A stretch of 64,000 nucleotides of DNA from Pseudomonas sp. PSE14 (GTDB taxonomy: Bacteria; Pseudomonadota; Gammaproteobacteria; Pseudomonadales; Pseudomonadaceae): positions 3,286,001 through 3,350,000 of the forward strand of contig NZ_CP115669.1 of the NCBI RefSeq assembly GCF_029203285.1, given 5' to 3'. Made by a program: the position numbers and the translations under genes. This document shows, one piece after another, positions 42,233-49,365 of this stretch (positions within the stretch are counted from its first letter, which is position 1; each line of letters starts with the position of its first letter). The notes beneath the pieces were generated by a model, which made no database searches, was not told where the DNA came from, and worked only from the letters and a program-made list of their open reading frames with translations.

Positions 42233-43093
42233 ATGTACCAGTACCACAAGTGGTTGCGCTCCTTTCATGCCGTGGCCCGCACCGGCAGCTTCACCCAGGC
42301 GGCGGCGTTGCTGAGCGTCGGCCAGCCGACCATCAGCGAGCAGGTCAGCGGCCTGGAGAAGCGCTTTTCGGTGGAGCTGTTTCACCGGCGGGGACGCTTC
42401 ATCGAGCTGAGCCCGGCTGGGGAGCAGCTCTACGCGATCACCCAGGGCCTGTTCGGCCAGGAGGACGAAGCCTTGCAACTGCTGCAGAGCTTCCAGCAGC
42501 GCAAGCAGGGCATGCTGCGCCTGGGGGCGGTGTCGCCGCCGATCGCCATGAGCCTGACCTACTCGCTGATGCAGCGTTACCCGGACATCGAGCTGGAAAC
42601 TTCCTTCACCAGCGAGGCCGGCACCCTGGAGCGGCTGTACAACTTCGACATCGACGTGGCGATCCTCGCCCTCTCGGAATTCGACCAGCGTCTGAGCACG
42701 CAGCTCTACCGCACCTGCCCGATCCTCGCGGTGGTGCGCGACGACCATCCGTGGGCGCAGCAGGACTCGGTCAGCGTGCAGGAGATCGCGAAGGAGCGCG
42801 TGGTCCTGCGCGAACCGGCCTCGCGCACCCGACAACTGGTGGAGGAAGGCTGCCGGCGGCACGGCGTGGAACTGGACTGCGCGATGCAGCTGAACAGCCG
42901 CGAAGCCATCGTCCATGCAGTGGTGCACGGCATCGGCGTGGGCTTCGTGTCGGCGGTGGAATACGCCGACCGGCCCGGCACACGCTCCATCGCCTTCGCC
43001 GAGGACCCGTTCCACATCAGCTACTACCTGTGCTGCCTGGGCATTCGCCGCAACCGGCCGATCATCGCCGAGCTGTTCGACTCCACGGCCTGA
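42233..43093 (+). CDS. LysR-type regulator of the phosphonate module
   Basis: 286 residues: HTH with FHAVARTGSFTQAAALLSVGQPTISEQVSGLEKRF in two parts, followed by the effector domain. It is 41 bp after the transporter and 105 bp before phnX, on the same strand, so it is probably co-transcribed with the genes it controls. The effector could be phosphonoacetaldehyde or an aminophosphonate; unproven. Confidence 0.86.
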   Translation: MYQYHKWLRSFHAVARTGSFTQAAALLSVGQPTISEQVSGLEKRFSVELFHRRGRFIELSPAGEQLYAITQGLFGQEDEALQLLQSFQQRKQGMLRLGAVSPPIAMSLTYSLMQRYPDIELETSFTSEAGTLERLYNFDIDVAILALSEFDQRLSTQLYRTCPILAVVRDDHPWAQQDSVSVQEIAKERVVLREPASRTRQLVEEGCRRHGVELDCAMQLNSREAIVHAVVHGIGVGFVSAVEYADRPGTRSIAFAEDPFHISYYLCCLGIRRNRPIIAELFDSTA

Positions 43094-43198
43094 CGCTCAC
43101 TTTCAAGACCCCATGAACCGGCGAGCCCGCGCCTCGCCGGCCGGGCCTCGCTCATCCTGCTGCCTCTTAACGAATAAACCCCTCACTGGAGTATTGCC

Positions 43199-44026
43199 AT
43201 GCACTACCAGCAACCCAAGCAACTGCAAGCCGCCATCCTCGACTGGGCCGGCACCGTGGTCGACTTCGGCTCCTTCGCCCCGACCCAGATCTTCGTCGAA
43301 GCCTTCGCCGAATTCGGCGTCCAGGTCAGCCTGGAAGAAGCGCGCGGCCCGATGGGCATGGGCAAGTGGGACCACATCCGCACCCTGTGCGACATCCCCG
43401 CCATCGGCGAACGCTACCGCGCGGCATTCGGTCATCTGCCTACCGACGACGACGTCACCGCCATCTACGAACGCTTCATGCCGCTGCAGATCGAGAAGAT
43501 CGCCGAGCACTCGGCGCTAATCCCAGGCGCGCTGGACGCGATTGCCACGCTGCGCAAACAGGGACTCAAGATCGGTTCCTGCTCCGGCTACCCGGCGGTG
43601 GTCATGGAAAAGGTCGTCGCCCTAGCGAAGACCAACGGCTACATCGCCGACCATGTCGTCGCCACCGATGAAGTGCCCAATGGTCGTCCGCACCCGGCAC
43701 AGGCGCTGGCCAACGTGATCGCCCTGGGCGTCAACGATGTCGCGGCTTGCGTGAAGGTCGACGACACCTGGCCAGGCATCCTCGAAGGCCGCAGCGCCGG
43801 GATGTGGACCGTGGCGCTGACCTGCTCGGGCAACGCCCTGGGTCTGACCTATGAGCAGTACAAGGCGCTGCCGGCGCACCAGCTGGAACAGGAACGTAAG
43901 CGCATCGGGCAGATGTTCGAGGGCTCGCGCCCGCACTACCTGATCGACACCATCGCCGATCTGCCGGCGGTGATCATCGACATCAACGCCCGCCTGGCGC
44001 GGGGCGAGATGCCGCAGAGCAGCTGA
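43199..44026 (+). CDS. phnX: Phosphonoacetaldehyde hydrolase
   Basis: 275 residues, the family length. HAD-superfamily enzyme that splits phosphonoacetaldehyde into acetaldehyde and phosphate. Seen: nucleophile Asp in LDWAGTVVD (about residue 15), the Schiff-base Lys in [11 protein letters not shown], and the C-terminal [15 protein letters not shown] motif. PhnX normally works with the transaminase PhnW, which is not found here. The RBS CTGGAGTATTGCC precedes the ATG at 43199. Confidence 0.93.
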   Translation: MHYQQPKQLQAAILDWAGTVVDFGSFAPTQIFVEAFAEFGVQVSLEEARGPMGMGKWDHIRTLCDIPAIGERYRAAFGHLPTDDDVTAIYERFMPLQIEKIAEHSALIPGALDAIATLRKQGLKIGSCSGYPAVVMEKVVALAKTNGYIADHVVATDEVPNGRPHPAQALANVIALGVNDVAACVKVDDTWPGILEGRSAGMWTVALTCSGNALGLTYEQYKALPAHQLEQERKRIGQMFEGSRPHYLIDTIADLPAVIIDINARLARGEMPQSS

Positions 44027-44040
44027 TCCATGGAATGAAA

Positions 44041-44061
44041 AGGCCCGTCAGCGACGGGCCT
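44041..44061. terminator. Hairpin after phnX
   Basis: AGGCCCGTC (44041-44049) with GACGGGCCT (44053-44061). The T run is on the minus-strand side (A run at 44037-44040), so termination of phnX is likely but not classical. Confidence 0.5.
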
Positions 44062-44073
44062 GAATCTGAAAAT

Positions 44074-44100
44074 GACGTCTGCTTCGGGTCGGTAGTTGTC
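44074..44100 (+). repeat. Dispersed repeat, copy A (left half)
   Basis: GTCTGCTTCGGGTCGGTAG followed by TTGTCC matches the left arm of the copies at 44666 and 46041. The right arm is missing. Confidence 0.6.
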
Positions 44101-44214
44101 CATCAGAAACTCACACACGAGGCAGGGTGCCACGTTCTCATTAGCCAGAATTGAAGGGTTTTCCGCTCGCGCCGACTCGCTACGCTGCAGTGACCACAAG
44201 GGATGGAGGTAAAA

Positions 44215-44595
44215 ATGGAAACGTCACCCGCTTTGGTCACTGCGTGCAGTGCAGGAAAATGGTTCCCGACCTACATGTACGTGCAAAGCACCCCAGGTGG
44301 TTATCTGTTTTCTATCGAGATCGGCACGGCAGGCAATTGGCAATTGAACGTCCCGCACCAATATGCATTACAGGTGGCCAGCTTTTTATGCGAAGCACGC
44401 GCCGGAAGCGTCGTTTGGTGGAAACCCGGCAGGTTTTCTTGGGCCTGCCTGTCGTGCAACAAACCCGACAAAGAGGGCCGTGTGAGGCTTTCACCCACTG
44501 GCCTAACTCCACTGAGTATTCGAAAAACCTTCGCCTGGATTGAGCAATCCAAACTCCAGGAGTTCGGCCGTGCTTGGGTATCTCGGTTGGTTTGA
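44215..44595 (+). CDS. Hypothetical protein, 126 aa, orphan
   Basis: Starts at the ATG at 44215, with GGAGGT four bases upstream; an in-frame ATG at 44203 has no spaced RBS. The product begins METSPALVTACSAGKWF and is rich in aromatic residues (WFPTYMYVQ, WKPGRFSWACLSCNK) with two Cys in CLSCNKP. No family is recognised. It lies in a more AT-rich strip of small genes, between two copies of the dispersed repeat. It could be an immunity or effector-related protein, but nothing in the sequence proves it. Confidence 0.5.
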   Translation: METSPALVTACSAGKWFPTYMYVQSTPGGYLFSIEIGTAGNWQLNVPHQYALQVASFLCEARAGSVVWWKPGRFSWACLSCNKPDKEGRVRLSPTGLTPLSIRKTFAWIEQSKLQEFGRAWVSRLV

Positions 44596-44665
44596 AGAAA
44601 CGCCTCACAGGGTGGAGCTTCCGCCTTGGAGCGGCTGCTTTGTCCGATAGCGGCATTTTGCGAAC

Positions 44666-44723
44666 GACCGCTTGGGGTCGGTAGCTGGCGCTCTCCAGAG
44701 GCTGCAATCGGCCAGAAGCGGCC
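44666..44723 (+). repeat. Dispersed repeat, copy B (both arms)
   Basis: Left arm GACCGCTTGGGGTCGGTAGC and right arm GCTGCAATCGGCCAGAAGCGGCC form an imperfect palindrome around GGCGCTCTCCAGAG. It recurs in whole or part at 44074, 45127, 46041, 46597 and 49191. Confidence 0.7.
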
Positions 44724-44760
44724 TCTCGCAGCGAGTACGTATTTCGTTGTACAACCAGCT

Positions 44761-45066
44761 TCAAGGACACCAGCTCAAAGGCATTCCAAACGCTTCTGCA
44801 ACACGAGCCAGCTTCTCAGCGGACTTGGCAGAAATAGCGAGAGGCGGCTCTTTGATCATGTAGAACAGATGATCAATGGCGATGCCCGCCTCGCCGTGTG
44901 CAAGGTAGTCCAGAACGATTTCTGCCCCATTCTCAAGACCCGCCTGAGCCAGTGGATGGTCATCAGGTATGGGGCCGAGTTGCGCATAGGCAGCGGACAT
45001 CAATGCAGAGACCTCATTCAACACTTCGCAGAGGTCTGCATGTAGCTTAGGGCTCAGCTGACTCAT
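44761..45066 (-). CDS. Small protein resembling MafI-type immunity proteins
   Basis: 101 residues. The central VLDYLAHGEAGIAIDHLFYMIKEPP followed by a VAEAFGMPLSW helix gives the helix-HGE-G-A-helix pattern that I associate with MafI-like immunity proteins of Neisseria MafB toxins. Resemblance by pattern only. No toxin gene is adjacent. RBS AAGG precedes the start at 45066. Confidence 0.55.
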   Translation of the reverse strand: MSQLSPKLHADLCEVLNEVSALMSAAYAQLGPIPDDHPLAQAGLENGAEIVLDYLAHGEAGIAIDHLFYMIKEPPLAISAKSAEKLARVAEAFGMPLSWCP

Positions 45067-45126
45067 TTCGCCTTATTCCCTGCGGTCAGCGGTTCAGTTT
45101 GTATCGCAAGAACCTGAAATGCCAAA

Positions 45127-45184
45127 GCGATGATTCTGCAAAGGGCTGCAATTGGTTGAATCCACAGCCAGAAGCGGACGCTCG
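45127..45184 (+). repeat. Dispersed repeat, copy C (right arm, degenerate)
   Basis: CTGCAATTGG then CAGCCAGAAGCGGACGCTCG correspond to the right arm of the family. Confidence 0.45.
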
Positions 45185-45206
45185 CCGGACAGAAACAACC
45201 TTTCGC

Positions 45207-45617
45207 TCACTCATGTGGATAAGGCAAGTCATCTGTCGACCGGTGCCAAATAGAATCACGAGCTCGACCAAGCTCTGCATCGTATCTTTTGCAAAGCGAC
45301 TCGATAACTGCTTTATCAAGCGCCTGATCCGAATTTGAGATCGTCTCACCACAAGTCAGGTACAGGTACAACGCAGCTAACTCCTCGAGTCTTGACGACT
45401 CGGATTGCACCTTGAACCGCGATTCATCTACCTCACAGGCATGGATCTCTACGGAAGGGGCATCGCTCTCTCTGTCTTTCATATGCAGTAACGTCCAAGA
45501 GCGACTGTTCACAGGGTACGAATCACCTTCTGTGTCCACGTTTCGTCCAGGGCCAAAAAGTAGATCCAGAAAGCACCTGAAGTCTGGACGATCTGCAACG
45601 ACCACCACCGTATACAT
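45207..45617 (-). CDS. Hypothetical protein, 136 aa, orphan
   Basis: The start at 45617 (MYTVVVVADRPDFRCFLDLLFG) is chosen because GGAGGAG lies just upstream on the minus strand; the frame extends to 45773 without a better signal. The N-terminal strand VVVVAD, a central LLHMKDRESD stretch and a C-terminal helix-rich part are visible. No family recognised. Small acidic product among other orphan genes, so an immunity-like role is a guess. Confidence 0.55.
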   Translation of the reverse strand: MYTVVVVADRPDFRCFLDLLFGPGRNVDTEGDSYPVNSRSWTLLHMKDRESDAPSVEIHACEVDESRFKVQSESSRLEELAALYLYLTCGETISNSDQALDKAVIESLCKRYDAELGRARDSIWHRSTDDLPYPHE

Positions 45618-45708
45618 GAGCTCCTCCATCATCTGAATTGCTACCCTGCGTTCAGGGAGGCATGAATCAACGCGGCAATTTTTAATAGCCTGGAAGCAGA
45701 CGCGTGAG

Positions 45709-45984
45709 CTATTCCAGCGAGCGAAGCATGTCCATGAACATCGGGTACGACAAATCATGTACCTGCCCATCATCAGCGACTAGGCAACCTGCAGCGCCGG
45801 CAAACAACTCCTGCTCATGTGCAGGTATGTTCAAGCTACAAACGGTCCGGTAGCGGAACAGCCAGCCGCTGGGGAGACGGCCGCAAACCTCCACAGTCTG
45901 CTGATAGCCCTCAACAGACAGTGGCCCGGAACCATGTGCCTGAGCACGGACGCACGCCTTGCTTCGGGAAGACTCGCTGTTCAT
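45709..45984 (-). CDS. Possible small protein with YrhB/Imm35-like pattern
   Basis: 91 residues. GWLFRYRTVCSLNI followed by LFAGAAGCLVADDGQVHDLSYPMFMDML loosely recalls the GWVFFxxS ... GxAPxLVDR-DG pattern of YrhB/Imm35 proteins. The first ~30 residues look unrelated and no RBS precedes the ATG at 45984, so this may be a decayed gene or a wrong start. Confidence 0.35.
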   Translation of the reverse strand: MNSESSRSKACVRAQAHGSGPLSVEGYQQTVEVCGRLPSGWLFRYRTVCSLNIPAHEQELFAGAAGCLVADDGQVHDLSYPMFMDMLRSLE

Positions 45985-46040
45985 TTGTATTCGAAATAGA
46001 TGACGTGGGAGCCAAGTCTACTCAATGTCCTGAAAATCCG

Positions 46041-46104
46041 GATGTCAGCTATGGGTCGGTAGCTGCTTCTCCTCAGAGGCAACAATCGGCCAGGAGCGGA
46101 CTTT
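46041..46104 (+). repeat. Dispersed repeat, copy D (both arms)
   Basis: Left arm ATGGGTCGGTAGCTGC, right arm GGCAACAATCGGCCAGGAGC followed by GGACTTT. Closely related to copy B. Confidence 0.7.
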
Positions 46105-46157
46105 GCTTAGCGAAGCGAAAATCTGCTATTCAACCTACTGAATTGTGAGAGATCACC

Positions 46158-46547
46158 ATGCGCCGTCCTAATTACTCAGCCGCGTTCATGAACAACACAA
46201 AGTGGCGCGAGCTACTGAGCCTCATTCGTCGTATTGGCATTCAGTTTGAGGTGGCATACGTAGGCGAGGAGCGCTTCCAGACCGCATACGCTCCCCCCGA
46301 GAGCTTGCTGAAAAATACCTACATCGCTGATCCAGGCCTGGCTGGTGGCCCGACAGAATATTCGGATATTTACTCCATACGTATTCCGAAAATATCGCTG
46401 ATTCAGAATCCCAAAACGGGTGAGAGGTTACCGAGCACTGGAGTAAGCGACCAATTCCTAGCGGAAGCATCGCTACTTGGTGTCCTACCGCTCGAAGAAA
46501 AAGACGGGTTTATCTATGTGCATGGCTACAGTCATCGCGTTCACTAA
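46158..46547 (+). CDS. Hypothetical protein, DUF6678-like, 129 aa
   Basis: The stretch MNNTKWRELLSLI near the N-terminus resembles the opening of DUF6678 proteins, which are common orphan genes near toxin-immunity loci. The rest (RIPKISLIQNPKTGERLPS) shows no recognised motif. The start at 46158 has GAGAG upstream, and the internal ATG at 46188 (MNNTKW) is equally possible. Confidence 0.55.
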   Translation: MRRPNYSAAFMNNTKWRELLSLIRRIGIQFEVAYVGEERFQTAYAPPESLLKNTYIADPGLAGGPTEYSDIYSIRIPKISLIQNPKTGERLPSTGVSDQFLAEASLLGVLPLEEKDGFIYVHGYSHRVH

Positions 46548-46596
46548 CCAGCGACGAGGCTGAGAGTCTGCTTCAGGCCGATTTTTGCTCCTCACA

Positions 46597-46621
46597 AGTG
46601 GCCGCTTCGGGTCGGTAGCTG
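46597..46621 (+). repeat. Dispersed repeat, copy E (left arm)
   Basis: GGCCGCTTCGGGTCGGTAGCTG matches the left arm of copies B and D. Confidence 0.6.
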
Positions 46622-46737
46622 ACCGTGATCAGGTTTCGTCCTAGATAGATGAACCACAGTCCCAAAGAGAATCATTTCAAGCTGGATCAGGCCGTCTACA
46701 CTCAGCGCAGTCACAGCATGTAGAGGCAGGAAACTCG

Positions 46738-47331
46738 ATGCTCAGATGGCCTTCTGTCGTACTTCTTTCATCTATTGCCGCAGCGGCCATTGCCGACGAC
46801 GTACCGGATGCCGTTCAAGCTTGCGCGGTCTGCCATGGAGTGCATGGCGAGGGGACCGCACAAGGTCCGGTGCTGGCCGGGCTATCGGCCAGCTACATCT
46901 CCGCACAAGTCGCGAACTTCAACTCAAGACGGCGCAGCAACTCGCTGATGGGGCCGATGGCTGAAGCCTACGCCTCGGCCGAACTACTGCAGCCTGCCGC
47001 AATCTATTTTGCGGCTCAGGGCAAGCCGCCACCCATACTGCAGGTGCGAGGCCAGAACCTCGCTGCCACTCCGGCGGAAAAGCTCTATTACCAGGGCGAC
47101 ATGGCGCGCGACATTCCAGCCTGCTTCAGTTGCCACGGCCCCTCCGCCATCGGAGGCGGGCCCTTCCCCAGACTCGCCGGACAGCAGGCGGCCTATCTGG
47201 AAGCCCAGCTGCACGCCTGGCGCAAGGGTGAACGCAGCGGCGATCCCGACGGCATGATGGCAGCCATCGCCCAGCGCCTGAACGACAAGGACATCACTGC
47301 GCTGGCCAGCTATCTGGCGGCGATTCGCTGA
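46738..47331 (+). CDS. Diheme cytochrome c, TsdB-like electron acceptor
   Basis: 197 residues with a signal peptide (VVLLSSIAAAAIA, cleavage before DDVP) and two haem-binding motifs, CAVCH (about residue 32) and CFSCH (about residue 130), giving a c4-like pair of domains in the periplasm. It is 9 bp upstream of a TsdA-like gene, the layout of tsdBA, where TsdB takes electrons from thiosulfate dehydrogenase. RBS GGCAGGAAA precedes the start. Confidence 0.78.
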   Translation: MLRWPSVVLLSSIAAAAIADDVPDAVQACAVCHGVHGEGTAQGPVLAGLSASYISAQVANFNSRRRSNSLMGPMAEAYASAELLQPAAIYFAAQGKPPPILQVRGQNLAATPAEKLYYQGDMARDIPACFSCHGPSAIGGGPFPRLAGQQAAYLEAQLHAWRKGERSGDPDGMMAAIAQRLNDKDITALASYLAAIR

Positions 47332-47340
47332 GGAACGCTC

Positions 47341-48396
47341 ATGAACAGGCCCATACTCTACCTGTCGCTCGCGGGATGCATCGCGCTGCCCGTCCAGGCG
47401 GCCGACGCAGTGACCACCGCCATGGAAGAAATCGCCGCGCACCCCAAGGCCAGGGACGCCCATTACTTCACTCCGCGGGACCTTTCGAAAATCCCGGACG
47501 GTGCCTTTGGTGACAAGATTCGCCTCGGCTATCAGCTGATCGTCAATACCCAGCAGCTCAAGGGGCGCTATGTCGGCAACCAGCTGAATTGCACCAACTG
47601 CCACCTCGATGCTGGCACCAAGGCCTATGCCGCCCCTCTGTGGGCGGCCTACCTGGCCTATCCGGCCTTCCGCAAGAAAGACAATCGGGTGAACAATTTC
47701 GCCGAGCGCGTCCAGGGCTGCTTCAACTACTCCATGAACGGCAAGGCTCCCGAGCTGGGCTCGCCCGAGCTGGTGGCTATCTCCGCCTACTCCTACTGGC
47801 TGCTGATGGGCGGCCTGCTGGACATGTATGGCATGCAGGACAAGCCGGTACCCGAGCTCAGCGATGAAGCGTTGCAACACGGTGGCCGCGACGAATCCTT
47901 CAAGCTGCCTGGCCCCCTGACCGGCAAGGTGAAGATGGAAGGGCGCGAACGGATGCCCGGACGCGCCTTTGCCGCCCTGCCCGAGCCACCGCAGACCTAC
48001 TCGCCGCAGCGCGGCGAACAGGTTTACGCACAGCACTGCGCCGTCTGTCACGGCGAGCAGGGCGAAGGGCGCAAGATGGCTGACGTGCCGGTGATCCCGG
48101 CCTTATGGGGAGCCGACTCGTATAACTGGGGCGCGGGCATGCACCGCGTCAACACGGCGGCCACCTTCATCTACGAAAACATGCCGCTGGGCAAGGCCGT
48201 GCAACTGAACGTCCAGCAAGCCTGGGACGTGGCAGCCTACCTGAACAGCCGGGAACGGCCACAGGACCCGCGCTTCGACGGCGATGTCGCCAGCACGGCC
48301 AAACGCTTCCATGGCTCCGATCAGGGTTACTACGGCCAATCCGTCGATGGCGTGCTGCTTGGCAGCAAGGCATTTCCGGCCGGCGTCGGACATTGA
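47341..48396 (+). CDS. Thiosulfate dehydrogenase-like diheme cytochrome, TsdA
   Basis: 351 residues with a signal peptide and two c-type haems: CTNCH (about residue 84) and CAVCH. Between them lies FAERVQGCFNYSMNGK, where a Cys takes the place expected for the unusual axial ligand of TsdA, and the ending NSRERPQDPRFDGD is also TsdA-like. The reaction is oxidation of two thiosulfates to tetrathionate in the periplasm. RBS GAGGAA precedes the start. The assignment rests on recall of family patterns. Confidence 0.75.
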   Translation: MNRPILYLSLAGCIALPVQAADAVTTAMEEIAAHPKARDAHYFTPRDLSKIPDGAFGDKIRLGYQLIVNTQQLKGRYVGNQLNCTNCHLDAGTKAYAAPLWAAYLAYPAFRKKDNRVNNFAERVQGCFNYSMNGKAPELGSPELVAISAYSYWLLMGGLLDMYGMQDKPVPELSDEALQHGGRDESFKLPGPLTGKVKMEGRERMPGRAFAALPEPPQTYSPQRGEQVYAQHCAVCHGEQGEGRKMADVPVIPALWGADSYNWGAGMHRVNTAATFIYENMPLGKAVQLNVQQAWDVAAYLNSRERPQDPRFDGDVASTAKRFHGSDQGYYGQSVDGVLLGSKAFPAGVGH

Positions 48397-48455
48397 GCCG
48401 GAATGCTCTACCAACGCACTCAGGCCCGAGAATCCGACAACCAGAGGGGGACTCC

Positions 48456-48986
48456 ATGACATCAATACTGCTCAAGGTAAAGCACGAGTTCATCAAGGCG
48501 CTGCCGCCGACGATCTTCTTCTTTGTCATCCTGCACATCGTTGCCGCCATTCGCGCGCTCATGCTCAAGGGCTCCGGTGTTCCGCTGCCGGTGACTGCCT
48601 CGGTTCTGATCGCCTCCCTGGTGCTCGGCAAATCGGTACTGGTGGCGGACATGCTGCCTTTCATCAATCGCTTTCCCGAAAAGCCGCTGATCTGGAACGT
48701 CACCTGGAAGACCGTGATGTACGCCCTGGTCGCCCTGTTCGTGCATTACCTGGAGCGGCTTTACGAATATTGGAAAGAAGCCCCCAGCCTGATAGACGCC
48801 AACTCAATGCTATGGACGTCCATGAACTGGCCGCGCTTCTGGGCCGTCCAGATACTGCTCGTCACCCTGATCTTCATGTACTGCGTCATCTCGGAACTGG
48901 CGCGCGTGATCGGTCATGAGCGACTCAGGAAAATGTTCCTCGGACCACTTCCACCCCGACTCAAAGACGACACCCCGACGCAGTGA
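48456..48986 (+). CDS. Small integral membrane protein downstream of tsdA-like gene
   Basis: 176 residues with about four hydrophobic segments (FFFVILHIVAAIRALML, ASVLIASLVLGKSVLVADM, TVMYALVALFVHYLERLY, FWAVQILLVTLIFMYCVIS). No family recognised. Start at 48456 is preceded by GAGGGGG. It is 59 bp after the tsdA-like stop on the same strand and may belong to the unit. Confidence 0.7.
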   Translation: MTSILLKVKHEFIKALPPTIFFFVILHIVAAIRALMLKGSGVPLPVTASVLIASLVLGKSVLVADMLPFINRFPEKPLIWNVTWKTVMYALVALFVHYLERLYEYWKEAPSLIDANSMLWTSMNWPRFWAVQILLVTLIFMYCVISELARVIGHERLRKMFLGPLPPRLKDDTPTQ

Positions 48987-49365
48987 GACCCGAGTCCGGC
49001 GGCAAGCTCGACACTGAGTAGTAAGCCTCCAGAGCGGGCCAGGCCTGGCCATGCTCTCGGCGCGCATCAATGGCCCGCAATGCTTGACGCGGGGCTGCCG
49101 TAACCTCGATGCGCGATGAGTTGGCTCTGACTTCGCAGGTGCAACTGCAAAACAACCAGAGCTCCAATCGACCGCTGAGTTTTCGTGCGATACGTCCGCT
49201 TCAGGTCGGAAACGGGCGTCGATTCAGCAGTAGAGGTCGTTCTGCGTCACCGGAACTGCGCCTTGCGACGCTGGATAGCCAAACGCCCAGAGGCTCTCGC
49301 GACTACGCGAGAGCCTCTGGGATTTCCAATGCCAGGTGCCACGGATTGGCGATACGGGATCAGGC
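48987..49365. other. Intergenic region with dispersed repeat copy F and terminator
   Basis: About 380 bp without a supported gene. It holds a left-arm copy of the dispersed repeat (CGTCCGCTTCAGGTCGGAAA, 49194-49213) and the autotransporter terminator. Open frames here have no start context. Confidence 0.6.
49287..49320 (-). terminator. 15-bp terminator hairpin of the giant autotransporter
   Basis: CCAGAGGCTCTCGCG (49287-49301) pairs perfectly with CGCGAGAGCCTCTGG (49306-49320), loop ACTA. It lies 45 bp beyond the autotransporter stop. The T run is weak on either strand. Confidence 0.8.

Noticed and set aside
44074-46621. An integron cassette array with attC sites
   Set aside because: The repeat lacks the GTTRRRY core and attC layout and no integrase is seen, so it was kept only as a dispersed palindrome.
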